From: Caulobacteraceae bacterium
GTDB taxonomy: Bacteria; Pseudomonadota; Alphaproteobacteria; Caulobacterales; Caulobacteraceae
Length of the DNA: 48,370 nucleotides
Direction: 5' to 3'
NCBI GenBank assembly: GCA_947441065.1
Contig: CANESI010000020.1
Coordinates: 1 to 48,370, forward strand
Of this stretch, positions 1-8,181 are shown one piece after another. Made by a program: the position numbers and the translations under genes. The notes below the pieces were generated by a model that had not been told where the DNA came from, did not search any database, and saw only the letters and a program-made list of their open reading frames with translations. Positions within the stretch are counted from its first letter, which is position 1, and every line of letters begins with the position of its first letter.

Positions 1-131
1 AGCCCGGCTGCCTCAAGGGTAAGGCGCTGCAGACGATCGGGCTCGGCGGCGAACAGGTCTAAAATCGGCTGACCATCAGCCTTTTGTGCTTCAGCGTCAA
101 AATTGTCCCAAGCAGAGGTCATAGCGGTCAT
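1..131 (-). CDS. pgi: Glucose-6-phosphate isomerase, N-terminal part (truncated by window edge)
   Basis: This is the first 43 codons of a minus-strand gene running off the left edge. The product begins MTAMTSAWDNF and contains LFAAEPDRLQRLTLEAAGL, which matches the N-terminal segment of bacterial phosphoglucose isomerases, where a 'F..dp.R...l...a.gl.lD.SKn' stretch precedes the catalytic domain. The family interconverts glucose-6-phosphate and fructose-6-phosphate in the cytoplasm. I chose the ATG at 131; a second in-frame ATG at 122 has no better ribosome binding site. The catalytic residues lie outside the window, so the call rests on the short N-terminus only. The gene starts next to the repeat cluster at 212-565. 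Confidence 0.6.
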   Translation of the reverse strand, partial: MTAMTSAWDNFDAEAQKADGQPILDLFAAEPDRLQRLTLEAAG

Positions 132-211
132 GTCAGGGTCTCTCGTGCCTATAGGCTCTGGTAACCCGTCCGACGCTGAAACCCAACTTAAGATCACGCA
201 TGGGCATGCAA

Positions 212-319
212 CCCCCTACCCCCGCTTCGCGGGTACTTCCCCCAGAGGGGGAAGATTTGCTCATCTTAGATCTTCCCCTCTGGGGGAAGTGGCGCCTAGC
301 GACGAAGGGGGCCTTGTTT
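212..319. repeat. Intergenic palindromic repeat, family A copy 1
   Basis: The unit starts CCCCCTACCCCCGCTTCGCG, contains the mirrored arms TTCCCCCAGAGGGGGAAGAT and CTTCCCCTCTGGGGGAAG, and ends GAAGGGGGCCTTGTTT. Nearly the same unit occurs at 456-565 and at 41153-41260. Each copy can fold into a multi-stem structure and contains no convincing gene. Such elements are common between genes of Caulobacterales and related genomes. A mobile, transposase-dependent origin (REP/MITE-like) is inferred, not shown. Confidence 0.85.
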
Positions 320-330
320 CTTTGATGCGT

Positions 331-424
331 CATTGCGAGCGCAGCGAAGCAACCCGGGGAGCTGACACGGGCCTTGGTTGATATTCCCCTGGGTTGCTTC
401 GGCGCTATGCGCCTCGCAATGACG
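331..424. repeat. Intergenic palindromic repeat, family B (CATTGCGAGCGCAGCGAAGCAA type)
   Basis: The left arm CATTGCGAGCGCAGCGAAGC followed by AACCC (331-355) is mirrored by GGGTTGCTTCGGCGCTATGC and GCCTCGCAATG (391-421). The two arms form a long imperfect hairpin around a central spacer of about 35 bases. This arm sequence recurs between genes in many alphaproteobacterial genomes. It lies exactly between two family A copies, which makes a nested or tandem repeat island. Confidence 0.85.
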
Positions 425-455
425 CGGATTTTACTCATCTTGCCTGCGCACAAAG

Positions 456-565
456 CCCCCTACCCCGGCTTCGCCGGTACTTCCCCCAGAGGGGGAAGAT
501 TTCGCTGTGGAGGATATTCCCCCCTTGGGGGAAGTGGCGCGCAGCGCCGAAGGGGGTCTTGTTTT
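456..565. repeat. Intergenic palindromic repeat, family A copy 2
   Basis: This is the second copy of the family A unit: CCCCCTACCCCGGCTTCGCC at the left, GGGGGAAGTGGCGCGCAGCG near the right end, then GAAGGGGGTCTTGTTTT. It stops right at the stop codon of the downstream dsbD-like gene (566-568), so it forms that gene's 3' flank and may act as a transcript end for it. It matches the copy at 41153-41260 more closely than the copy at 212-319, judged by eye. Confidence 0.85.
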
Positions 566-2737
566 CTAACCCGGCTTCGCCGCAGCCTCCAAGGCCTCGA
601 TCACGGCCCCTTCAGTGAGCAGTTGCGGCAAGATCACCGGCGTGCGGCCACCGACGCCATAGACCAGGTAGAGCGGCACACCGGCGCGGCCCTGTTCGGC
701 GAGGGCCTTGGCGATGACGCCGTCGCGGTTGGTCCAGTCCCCGACCATATAGACGGCGTTAGTGGACTTGATCAGTTCGGCGACGGCGGGACGCGACAGG
801 GCGGCGGTGTCATTGACCTGACAGGTGATGCACCAGGCCGCTGTGAAATTGATCAGGACGGGCCGACCCTCGGCGCGCAGGGCGGCCAAACGGTCGGGTG
901 AAAAGGGCTCTGACGGCAGTTCCGCCGCCTCTTGCGAAACAGACGGGGCCGCTGACGAGGTGGGACTGGGCAGTTTGGCAGCCGCAAAGATCAAGGCACC
1001 CGCCGCCGCGACAGAGATCAGGGCCAGCACCAGCGACAGGCGCGGCTTTCCGCCTGCGAGGCTCGCGCGCTGCGCCAAGCCATAGAGCCAACCGGCAAAG
1101 GCGACCGCCACGGCTGCGGCAAAGAGGAAGGCCAGAGCGTTGGTTCCGGCCTGAAGGGCAAAGACCCAGGCCAGCCACGCCGCTGTGCCATAGAGCGGGA
1201 AGGCCAGCGCCTGTTTCAAGCGCTCCATCCATGGCCCCGGACGCGGCAGGCGACGGGTCAGGCTGGGCGAGAAGGCCAAGGCTGTGAAGGGGGCGGCGAG
1301 GCCCAGCCCCAAGAACAGGAAGATCAAAAGGGCCGCAGCAGTGCCTTGAGTCAGGGCAAAGCCGATGGCTCCGGCCATGAAGGGGGCGGTGCAAGGGGCC
1401 GCCACCACCACGGCCAGAACGCCAGTAAAGAAGGCCCCAGCGAGACCTGAGCGCGCGGCCAGCGACGATGATCCTGCCGCACCCTGAAGGCTCGAACCGA
1501 CCTCGAACAGGCCTGAAAGATTGAGCGCGGTCAGCAGCATGACCAGACAGAGCGCGGCCACGACCGGCGGCGACTGGAGCTGAAAGCCCCAACCGACGGC
1601 GGCGCCCGCCGCCTTGGCGGCAATCAAGGCCCCGGCCAGCGCTAGGAAGGTCGTCACAACACCGGCCAAGAAGGCCAGCCCTTGGCCCCGAGAATCAGAA
1701 TGCTCGCCGCCATGGGCGGTCAGGGCGGCGGCCTTCATGGACAGGATCGGGAACACGCAAGGCATCAGGTTGAGGATGAGACCGCCCAAAAAGGCGAACA
1801 GGACCGCGAGCGGCAGGCTCATGGCCTCTGGGGCCTTGTCGGTTGCCGTCGGAGCCCCAAGACCCGCAGCACCGGCCAGCGGCTCACCCGCCTTGGCCTC
1901 GATCTCATAGGCCGCGCCGCCCAGATCAATCACACCCGCCAAGACCGCAGGCGCTGGCCCTTTCTTGAAGCCATAGCCTGCCGGTAGGGTCAGGGTCAGG
2001 CCTTCGGGGCCGCGCTCGATCGTTTGGGGCCGAGCATGGTCGAGGAGCGTGCTGTCAAAGGCAAAGAAATAGGCGTCCGAGAAATTGCCGCCCGCCAGAG
2101 GCGTGCCGGTTATGGACAGTTTCACCACGTCCTGATCACGGGTCATCACCGCCTTGAGGCCCGACAGCTTTGGCGCGGCAGTCAGGGTGTCAGAAATGGC
2201 CTTTGCCGCCTTAGCATCGATCTTGGGCGCACCGGAAGCGACCACGACCTCGGCGGTCAGGCTGGCCTGTTCGGGGATACAGATGTCCTTACAGACCAGA
2301 AATCCGGCCTCGGCCTTCAGGCTAAGGCGCTGGCCCGGCTTGGCATCAGCAGGCACCGTGATCGAGACCGGCAACAGGGCCTCGCCCTCATAGCCATAGT
2401 TCATCAAGGTGCCGAGCGGCAGGCGCTTTGGCGTCGGCCAAATGATCTGACCCGCCTGCCAACCGGAGGGCAAGCGCCAATCCAGCGTCGTCGCCTGCCC
2501 TGCATCACCGGGATTGCGCCAATAGGTGTGCCAGTCCTTGGCGATGGTCTGACGCAAGGCCACTAGGACCTCACCGCCGGGGACCGCTTCGCCGCTGACG
2601 ATCAACTCGGCCTTCACATGCCCCGTATCCACCACCGCCGCGATGGCAGGGGTCGGCAGCCCGGCCAAGGTCAAGCCGAAACCGGACAGGGCCAAGCTAA
2701 GGAGAGCGGCTTTGAGGGCAGTGAACAGAGGCTTCAA
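566..2737 (-). CDS. dsbD: DsbD-family thiol:disulfide interchange protein (ScsB-like)
   Basis: This 723-aa membrane protein carries electrons from cytoplasmic thioredoxin to periplasmic thiol proteins. A signal peptide (about 1-33, ending AIAA) leads into a periplasmic DsbD-alpha-like domain with a Cys pair in FLVCKDICIPEQ. The central membrane domain holds the two conserved Cys motifs LMPCVFPILSMKA and AAPCTAPFMAG. A C-terminal periplasmic thioredoxin domain has C636-I-T-C639 (AAWCITC) and a cis-Pro near 688. So all three redox modules of the DsbD/ScsB type are present. The start is TTG at 2737 behind AAGGA; no ATG lies in the signal peptide. The gene is divergent from the MDR oxidoreductase. 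Likely substrates (DsbC/G-like or cytochrome maturation proteins) are not in the window. Confidence 0.9.
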   Translation of the reverse strand: MKPLFTALKAALLSLALSGFGLTLAGLPTPAIAAVVDTGHVKAELIVSGEAVPGGEVLVALRQTIAKDWHTYWRNPGDAGQATTLDWRLPSGWQAGQIIWPTPKRLPLGTLMNYGYEGEALLPVSITVPADAKPGQRLSLKAEAGFLVCKDICIPEQASLTAEVVVASGAPKIDAKAAKAISDTLTAAPKLSGLKAVMTRDQDVVKLSITGTPLAGGNFSDAYFFAFDSTLLDHARPQTIERGPEGLTLTLPAGYGFKKGPAPAVLAGVIDLGGAAYEIEAKAGEPLAGAAGLGAPTATDKAPEAMSLPLAVLFAFLGGLILNLMPCVFPILSMKAAALTAHGGEHSDSRGQGLAFLAGVVTTFLALAGALIAAKAAGAAVGWGFQLQSPPVVAALCLVMLLTALNLSGLFEVGSSLQGAAGSSSLAARSGLAGAFFTGVLAVVVAAPCTAPFMAGAIGFALTQGTAAALLIFLFLGLGLAAPFTALAFSPSLTRRLPRPGPWMERLKQALAFPLYGTAAWLAWVFALQAGTNALAFLFAAAVAVAFAGWLYGLAQRASLAGGKPRLSLVLALISVAAAGALIFAAAKLPSPTSSAAPSVSQEAAELPSEPFSPDRLAALRAEGRPVLINFTAAWCITCQVNDTAALSRPAVAELIKSTNAVYMVGDWTNRDGVIAKALAEQGRAGVPLYLVYGVGGRTPVILPQLLTEGAVIEALEAAAKPG

Positions 2738-2899
2738 CCGTAAAATCCTTCAGGTCCGGCACACCGGGATCATCGCCCGGTAGAGCTAAGGCCAGATTGT
2801 CTTGGTGCCAAGCCCTGTTCACGTTCAAGGGCTCTCGACATTGACGACAACCACGCCATGATCCCCTCCAAACATAGGGTTCTCGAGGAAAAAAACAGC

Positions 2900-3928
2900 A
2901 TGACCACCAATTGGCCGACCAACAAACAATGGATTTTGCGCAAGCGCCCCGAGGGCGATATCAGCGCCGAGGATCTGGCCTTCATTGACGCGCCGGTGCG
3001 TGACCTTGAGGACGGCGAGGTCTTGGTGCGCAACATCTATCTGTCGCTCGACCCCACCAACCGCATCTGGATGAGTGATCAGGACCAGTATATGCCGCCG
3101 GTCGCGCTGGGCGAGGTCATGCGCGGCGGAACCATTGGCGTGGTCGAGGCCTCACGCTCGAGCCGCTTTCAACCCGGCGATCTTGTCAATCCCGGCCTTG
3201 GCGGCTGGCAGGCCTATACAATTGGACACGAAGACGCCGTCAATCCGGTGCCAAGCCTTCCCGGCATTCCCCTGACCGCGTTCATGAGCGTTCTAGGGGC
3301 CACGGGCCTGACCGCCTATTTCGGCCTAATGGATATTGGTAAGCCACAGCCCGGCGAGACCGTCGTGGTCTCCGCCGCTGCAGGTGCGGTGGGCTCTATC
3401 GTCGGCCAGATTGCCAAACTCAAGGGCTGCCGGGTCATCGGCATCGCCGGGGGTCCTGACAAGTGCCGCTGGCTGGTGGAGGAACTGGGCTTTGACGGGG
3501 CCATTGACTATAAGAGTGAAGATGTCGGCGCGGCCCTCGACCGGCTCTGCCCCAACGGCATTGACGTCAATTTCGAAAATGTCGGCGGCAAGATTATGGA
3601 TGCGGTCTTTACCCGCATGAACCTCAATGGCCGCATGGCGCTCTGCGGCATGATCTCGACCTACAATAAGGACGGCCTTGTTGCCGGACCGGCGGACTTT
3701 GCCCACACCCTGATGAAGCGCATCCTGATCAAGGGCTTCATCATCACCGACTATCTGCCGCGCGCCGGAGAGGCCTTTGCCGAACTGGCCCCCTGGGTCA
3801 TGGAAGGCAAGATCAAGTGGAAGGCCTTTGCGGTCGATGGACTGGAAAATGCCGCCGAAGCCGTCAAGCGCCTCTTTACCGGCGATCATGACGGTAAGCT
3901 GCTGATCCGCATTTCGCCTGAGCCTTAA
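2900..3928 (+). CDS. Zinc-independent MDR-family NADP-dependent oxidoreductase
   Basis: This 342-aa protein belongs to the medium-chain dehydrogenase/reductase superfamily, in the leukotriene B4 dehydrogenase/CurA branch that reduces alkenal or enone double bonds with NADPH. The N-terminal TNKQWILRKRPEG and IYLSLDPTNRIWMSD are typical of this branch, and the nucleotide-binding motif AAAGAVGSIVGQIAK lies at about 155-170, followed by FENVGGKIMD. It lacks the zinc ligands of alcohol dehydrogenases. The ATG at 2900 follows a GAGG ribosome binding site; a longer frame from 2858 has no such signal. The next gene starts 9 bases after the stop, so the two are probably cotranscribed. The exact substrate is unknown. 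Confidence 0.88.
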   Translation: MTTNWPTNKQWILRKRPEGDISAEDLAFIDAPVRDLEDGEVLVRNIYLSLDPTNRIWMSDQDQYMPPVALGEVMRGGTIGVVEASRSSRFQPGDLVNPGLGGWQAYTIGHEDAVNPVPSLPGIPLTAFMSVLGATGLTAYFGLMDIGKPQPGETVVVSAAAGAVGSIVGQIAKLKGCRVIGIAGGPDKCRWLVEELGFDGAIDYKSEDVGAALDRLCPNGIDVNFENVGGKIMDAVFTRMNLNGRMALCGMISTYNKDGLVAGPADFAHTLMKRILIKGFIITDYLPRAGEAFAELAPWVMEGKIKWKAFAVDGLENAAEAVKRLFTGDHDGKLLIRISPEP

Positions 3929-3937
3929 GAGGTCCCC

Positions 3938-4339
3938 GTGCCCGCCTATTTTGAACAGATCGAGATCGGACAGGTCGTCTCGCTGGGGGCCGTTGCCGTG
4001 GATGAGCAGGCGCTGAACGCCTTCATCACCACCTTCGCTCCCGGATGGCACAGCGACGAAGGAGCGCCCGATGCCATGGTCTATGCCCTATGGGCAAGGC
4101 TGGACGGTCAGGCTAGCCGCGATTGGCCCCAGACCAAGCGTCTGGCAGTCGATGCCCTGCGCTGGGCCCGCAATCCGCCGCACGGGGAACTGCTCAGAGG
4201 CCGGATGACCATCTTGGGCAAGGACCCGGTCGGGGACGCCAAGGGCATCGTCATTGCCCAGCATGATCTGTTGGATGAGGGCGGGCGGCTGGTCTTTTCC
4301 TGCCTGACCCGCAGTCTGTTCGCCTGCCAACCTGGCTGA
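3938..4339 (+). CDS. Small MaoC-like hotdog-fold protein
   Basis: This 133-aa protein starts with GTG after AAGAGGT. The opening YFEQIEIGQVVSLGAVAVDE and the following FITTFAPGWHSDEG resemble the N-terminal half of MaoC-type (R)-enoyl-CoA hydratases (usual pattern 'yFEdievGe...FarqfDPqpfHiDee'). The usual Asp of 'FDP' is Ala here (FAPGWHSDE), so the hydratase dyad appears incomplete and catalysis is doubtful. The gene is tightly linked to the upstream oxidoreductase and ends at a strong terminator. It could be a thioesterase-like or purely binding hotdog. The fold assignment is moderate and the function unknown. Confidence 0.7.
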   Translation: MPAYFEQIEIGQVVSLGAVAVDEQALNAFITTFAPGWHSDEGAPDAMVYALWARLDGQASRDWPQTKRLAVDALRWARNPPHGELLRGRMTILGKDPVGDAKGIVIAQHDLLDEGGRLVFSCLTRSLFACQPG

Positions 4340-4363
4340 CTAGACGCCAGCCCGAACGAAAAA

Positions 4364-4388
4364 GGGGGATGGCGCCAAACCATCCCCC
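4364..4388. terminator. Bidirectional intrinsic terminator hairpin
   Basis: A perfect 9-bp stem GGGGGATGG / CCATCCCCC encloses the loop CGCCAAA. It is flanked by an A-rich run on the left (GAACGAAAAA) and CAATCTTT on the right. It lies between the convergent hotdog gene (ends 4339) and sapC (ends 4419), so it can terminate transcription from both sides. Confidence 0.8.
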
Positions 4389-4418
4389 TCAATCTTTAGG
4401 CCATTGCGGTCCTGAGGC

Positions 4419-5207
4419 TTAGGCTTGGGCCTGCTCTGCGGCATTACGCACCAGAACCTTGGTGATCAGCTTGTCCCAGCCGAGCAAGGACACCAGGTGC
4501 GCATAGATTTGCGACAGGGCGCCATTGTCACGCAGGGCCATGAACTTGTCCTGCGGCAGGGCCAGAAGCTTTTCTTCCGAGATGGCGAAATATTCGGCCA
4601 CCACTTGCGGATCGCCAATCGTGCCGTCTTCGTTGCGCGGGTTGAACAGGGCCTGACGGGTTTCGAACAGGTCCAGATCCTTCAGAACGGCGACGAAATT
4701 GTCCGTGCGCTGACGCTCGGCTTCAAAGTCGTTACAGAACTGGATACAGCCGGTCGTATATTCGGTGGGCTCACCATTTTCGAACATAGGAACGTCCGCG
4801 CCTTCGGCGAGCAGGCTCGAGGCCCGGTCGATACAGACGATCAAACGTTCACCCTTTTCGTCGCCAGCCAGCACGAAGGGATAGCGGCGGATATAGGCGG
4901 GCAGATAGGCATCGGGCTCGACCGAACCGTCGGCGCTGATGAACAGGTTGGTGCCCTGAGCAACGCCCATCACGGCCAGAGGCTGAAAGCCTTCGCCGGC
5001 AAAGATGATCGGATAGGCAATGGCCGCTGGCGCAAATTCCGTCACCGTCAAGGGGACGACATTGGTGGTGGCCGCAAAGCCGAAGGGCTTGTCGACCGTG
5101 CGCAGGCCGAGCTTACCGTGGGTATCGCGGCTCAGAGGTTCAGGCTTCTGATAGAAGAGAACATTGCCAGTGATTTCAGATCCCTGGGGAAGTGACGTGG
5201 TTTCCAT
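4419..5207 (-). CDS. SapC family protein
   Basis: This 262-aa protein has the family hallmarks NVVPLTVTEFAPAAIAYPIIF near the N-terminus, a central FISADGSVEPDAYLPAYIRRYPF, and C-terminal LLALPQDKFMALRDNGALSQIYAHLVSLLGWDKL split over the last domain. These match the SapC family, whose biochemical role is unclear although members often sit near TonB receptors in Caulobacterales and gammaproteobacteria. No signal peptide or membrane segment is seen. The frame is open to a TTG at 5225; I prefer the ATG at 5207, though neither has a strong ribosome binding site. It stands alone here, divergent from the MaoC gene. Confidence 0.85.
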   Translation of the reverse strand: METTSLPQGSEITGNVLFYQKPEPLSRDTHGKLGLRTVDKPFGFAATTNVVPLTVTEFAPAAIAYPIIFAGEGFQPLAVMGVAQGTNLFISADGSVEPDAYLPAYIRRYPFVLAGDEKGERLIVCIDRASSLLAEGADVPMFENGEPTEYTTGCIQFCNDFEAERQRTDNFVAVLKDLDLFETRQALFNPRNEDGTIGDPQVVAEYFAISEEKLLALPQDKFMALRDNGALSQIYAHLVSLLGWDKLITKVLVRNAAEQAQA

Positions 5208-5394
5208 AGGTGACGGCTCTGTCAAAAAGAGGGAAGCGCCCGGATTGGACGCAAGATTCGGGTGTGAACCCGCTTGGACTTGACCGCGCTTCTAGCCGAT
5301 CATGGGCCGAGCGGCAATGCAGGCTTGATTGACAGGCCGCAAGCTGCGTTGATTGTTGCCACAAACCAAACCTGACCAGCCCAAGGAGGCCGCC

Positions 5395-6246
5395 ATGTCC
5401 ATTTCCTATCCCGCCATTCTGGACCTCAAGACCGAGAATCAGGCCTTTTCCTGGGGTGACCGCGAGACCATGCTCTATGCGCTCGGCATCGGCATGGGCA
5501 CCGACCCGATGAATGCCGACGAGTTGCCCTTCGTCTATGAGAACAACCTCAAGGCCGTCCCAACCCAAGCCACCGTCGCCGCCTGGGGCGCAGGTCCCAT
5601 GGGCCAGACCGGCATCAACTATCTGATGGTCGTCCATGGTGAGCAGTCGGTGACCTTCCACAAGCCCATGCCAACCGAAGCCTCCATCACCGCCGACAGC
5701 CGCATTGTCGGGGCCTATGATAAGGGACCGGGCAAGGGCGCGGTGATCTATACCGAAACCGTCCTGAAGGACGCCAAGACGCACGAGGCCATCGCCACCC
5801 TGCTAGGCTCGACCTTTGCGCGCGGTGACGGCGGCTTTGGCGGTCCATCGGACGGCGCACCGGTCCCGCATGAAGTTCCAACCCGCGCGCCAGACCAGTC
5901 GGTTGATATCACAACCAAGCCCGATCAGGCCCTGATCTATCGCCTGTCCGGCGACCGCAACCCCCTGCACTCCGACCCAGCCTTCGCCACGGCAGCAGGC
6001 TTTCCGCGTCCCATCCTGCACGGCCTTTGCACCTATGGCATCACCTGCCGCGCCGTGCTGCAAACCTATGCCAACTATGACCCCGCCAAGATCAAGAGCC
6101 ACGCCGTACGCTTCTCCTCCCCCGTCTTCCCGGGCGAGACCATCACGGTCGACATGTGGCAAGACGGCGACGTCATCTCGTTCGAGGCCCGCGTCAAGGA
6201 TCGCGGCGTCACGGTCATCCGCAACGGCAAGTGCGTTCTGGGCTAA
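5395..6246 (+). CDS. MaoC family dehydratase, two hotdog domains ((R)-specific 2-enoyl-CoA hydratase)
   Basis: This 283-aa protein resembles the hydratase-2 part of peroxisomal multifunctional enzyme 2. Residues 1-130 form a MaoC_N-like hotdog (FSWGDRETMLYALGIGMGTD). The second half carries the hydratase 2 signature YRLSGDRNPLHSDPAFA with catalytic Asp and His, followed by PILHGLCTYG. It should hydrate trans-2-enoyl-CoA to (R)-3-hydroxyacyl-CoA in fatty acid or sterol side-chain degradation. The ATG at 5395 has a consensus AAGGAGG ribosome binding site; the longer frame from 5353 is not supported. The gene is monocistronic, and its end faces aguB across a long hairpin. Confidence 0.92.
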   Translation: MSISYPAILDLKTENQAFSWGDRETMLYALGIGMGTDPMNADELPFVYENNLKAVPTQATVAAWGAGPMGQTGINYLMVVHGEQSVTFHKPMPTEASITADSRIVGAYDKGPGKGAVIYTETVLKDAKTHEAIATLLGSTFARGDGGFGGPSDGAPVPHEVPTRAPDQSVDITTKPDQALIYRLSGDRNPLHSDPAFATAAGFPRPILHGLCTYGITCRAVLQTYANYDPAKIKSHAVRFSSPVFPGETITVDMWQDGDVISFEARVKDRGVTVIRNGKCVLG

Positions 6247-6257
6247 TAGGTTAGGCG

Positions 6258-6286
6258 TTAGGGGCCTGTCGCGAACAGGTCCCTAA
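6258..6286. terminator. Long hairpin between convergent maoC and aguB, overlapping the aguB stop
   Basis: TTAGGGGCCTGT pairs with ACAGGTCCCTAA (12 pairs, one G-U) around the loop CGCGA. The right arm contains the aguB stop codon (6283-6285). There is no T tract on either side, so this may be a Rho-assisted or RNA-stabilising 3' end, not a classic intrinsic terminator. Confidence 0.55.
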
Positions 6287-7152
6287 ACCGGCCGGCCCTG
6301 TGCCAGTGCCCCGTAAAGATCTGGGCGGCGGTCGCGGAAGAAGCCCCAAGCGGCGCGGTAGGTGGCGATGTGGTCTAGGTCGAAGGTGGCTGTCAGGATG
6401 CCCTGTTCTTCGCCGTCAAAGGCCGCGACCAGATCGCCGCGATGGTCGCTAATGAAGCTGGCACCATAGAAGCTCTGGCCTCCACCTGCGCCGGGCTCAA
6501 AGCCGATGCGGTTGGCACCGACCACGGGGATGACATTCGAGACGGCGTGGCCCTGCATGGCGCGGCGCCACGGATCGCGGGTATCGAGGCTCTCATCGTG
6601 GGGCTCTGAGCCGATGGCCGTGGGATAGAGCAGGATCTCGGCCCCCTGCAGCGCCATGGCGCGCGCGCATTCTGGATACCACTGGTCCCAGCAGATGCCG
6701 ACGCCGATGCGGCCAAAGCGGGTGTCCCAGACCTTGAAGCCCGTATCGCCGGGGCGGAAATAATATTTTTCCTGATAGCCGGGACCATCGGGGATGTGGC
6801 TCTTGCGATAGACGCCAAGGGCCGAGCCGTCAGCATCGAGAATGACGACGCTGTTGAAATAGTGCGGTCCCTCGCGCTCGAAGATCGAGACAGGGATGAC
6901 CACGCCCAGCTCTGCGGCGATGGGGGCCAGGGCCAGAACGCAAGGATGCTCGCGCCAGGGATAGGCCGCAGCAAACCAGTGCTCCTCTTGGGTGACGCAG
7001 AAATAGGGGCCTTGGAACAGTTCGGAAGGCTGGATGACCTGCGCGCCCTTGGCAGCGGCCTCACGGACCAGATCAATGGTGCGGGCAATATTGGCGGCCA
7101 TATCGGGGCCATAGGCGGTCTGGAGGGCCGCGACAGTGACGGTGCGGGTCAT
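6283..7152 (-). CDS. aguB: N-carbamoylputrescine amidase
   Basis: This 289-aa nitrilase-superfamily enzyme hydrolyses N-carbamoylputrescine to putrescine, CO2 and ammonia. The catalytic triad is visible as Glu44 (QPSELFQGPYF), Lys117 (VYRKSHIPDGPGY) and Cys154 (GVGICWDQWYPE). The segment KYYFRPGDTGFKVWDTRFG and the downstream NVIPVVGANRIGFEPG are characteristic of AguB among nitrilase relatives. Length is normal for the family. The start codon overlaps the stop of aguA by ATGA, so the two are translationally coupled and perform consecutive steps from agmatine to putrescine. Confidence 0.95.
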   Translation of the reverse strand: MTRTVTVAALQTAYGPDMAANIARTIDLVREAAAKGAQVIQPSELFQGPYFCVTQEEHWFAAAYPWREHPCVLALAPIAAELGVVIPVSIFEREGPHYFNSVVILDADGSALGVYRKSHIPDGPGYQEKYYFRPGDTGFKVWDTRFGRIGVGICWDQWYPECARAMALQGAEILLYPTAIGSEPHDESLDTRDPWRRAMQGHAVSNVIPVVGANRIGFEPGAGGGQSFYGASFISDHRGDLVAAFDGEEQGILTATFDLDHIATYRAAWGFFRDRRPDLYGALAQGRPV

Positions 7153-8153
7153 GCGGGCTCCTGCTGGCTGATACAGTGGAACGAGCCGCCGCCGGTCAGG
7201 ATGGCCTTGGACGGCAGACCGATTACCGTGCGCTCTGGAAAGAGGCTCCTGAGGGCCTCGACCGCGTAGGGCCCGGAGGTCTGATCATAGAGGGGCACGA
7301 TCACCGCCTCGTTGGCGATCAGGAAATTCATGTGCGAGGCGGGAACAGCTTGCCCGTCCTCATCCTCAATCCGTCCCGGCGAGGCGACGCGAACCACCTG
7401 CAAGGGGGCGCCGCGTTCGGTCTTGTAGCCCGACAGCTGCCGCGCGGTCTGGTCATAGAGGTCGGCATTGGGATCCGCCCGGCCAAAGGCGATAGGACAG
7501 GCCACCACGCCCGGTGCCACAAAGCGCGCCAGATTATCGACATGACCATCGGTGTGATCATTGGCCAAACCGTCATCGAGCCAATGAACCCTTTTGGCCC
7601 CCAAGGTCCGGGCAAGGGCCGCCTCAGCCTCGGCCTCGGTCCAGCCGGGATTGCGGTTGGGATTGAGCAGACATTGGCGCGTGGTCAGCATCTCGCCAAA
7701 GCCGTCGTGATCCAGCGAGCCACCTTCAAGGATGAAATCAGCCATTTCGAGCGGGACCCCAGAGGCCGCCGCGATCTGGTCGGCCACCAACTCATCACCG
7801 GGAAAGTCGTACTTGCCGCCCCAGCCATTGAAGACAAAGCCCTCGGCCAGATCGGCCTCACCCTTTTTCAGGAAGATCGGCCCGGTGTCGCGCAGCCAGA
7901 CATCGCCGAACTGCGCGCGGACCAGCTCGATGCCGGGGGCGGCGCCGATCAGCAACCTTGCTGTGGCTTCAGCCTCATCTCCGCAGACCATCAGCCGAAC
8001 CCGCTCTGCACCCGGACCCGCCAGCGCGAGGGCAAGAGCCGCGACCTCAGCCTGCGCAGCCTCATAGTGATCCAGCCAAAGGTCTCCATGGCTTGGAAAA
8101 CCCAGCCACATGGCGCGGTGCGGGGACCATTCAGCAGGGACAAGACGGGGCAT
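7149..8153 (-). CDS. aguA: Agmatine deiminase
   Basis: This 334-aa guanidino-group-modifying enzyme converts agmatine to N-carbamoylputrescine and ammonia. Family marks are PAEWSPHRAMWLGFPSHGDLW at the N-terminus, WLRDTGPIF, the ILEGGSLDHDG segment, NDHTDGHVDNLARF, and the C-terminal GGGSFHC with catalytic Cys327. The frame is open upstream to 8264 but the ATG at 8153 has GGAAG five bases ahead and fits the family N-terminus. It is the first gene of aguAB. No arginine decarboxylase is in the window, so agmatine is made elsewhere or imported. A TTGACC -35-like box and an inverted repeat lie just upstream (8182-8216). Confidence 0.94.
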   Translation of the reverse strand: MPRLVPAEWSPHRAMWLGFPSHGDLWLDHYEAAQAEVAALALALAGPGAERVRLMVCGDEAEATARLLIGAAPGIELVRAQFGDVWLRDTGPIFLKKGEADLAEGFVFNGWGGKYDFPGDELVADQIAAASGVPLEMADFILEGGSLDHDGFGEMLTTRQCLLNPNRNPGWTEAEAEAALARTLGAKRVHWLDDGLANDHTDGHVDNLARFVAPGVVACPIAFGRADPNADLYDQTARQLSGYKTERGAPLQVVRVASPGRIEDEDGQAVPASHMNFLIANEAVIVPLYDQTSGPYAVEALRSLFPERTVIGLPSKAILTGGGSFHCISQQEPA

Positions 8154-8181
8154 AAGACTTCCAAACTCGGAGCGACGGGAC

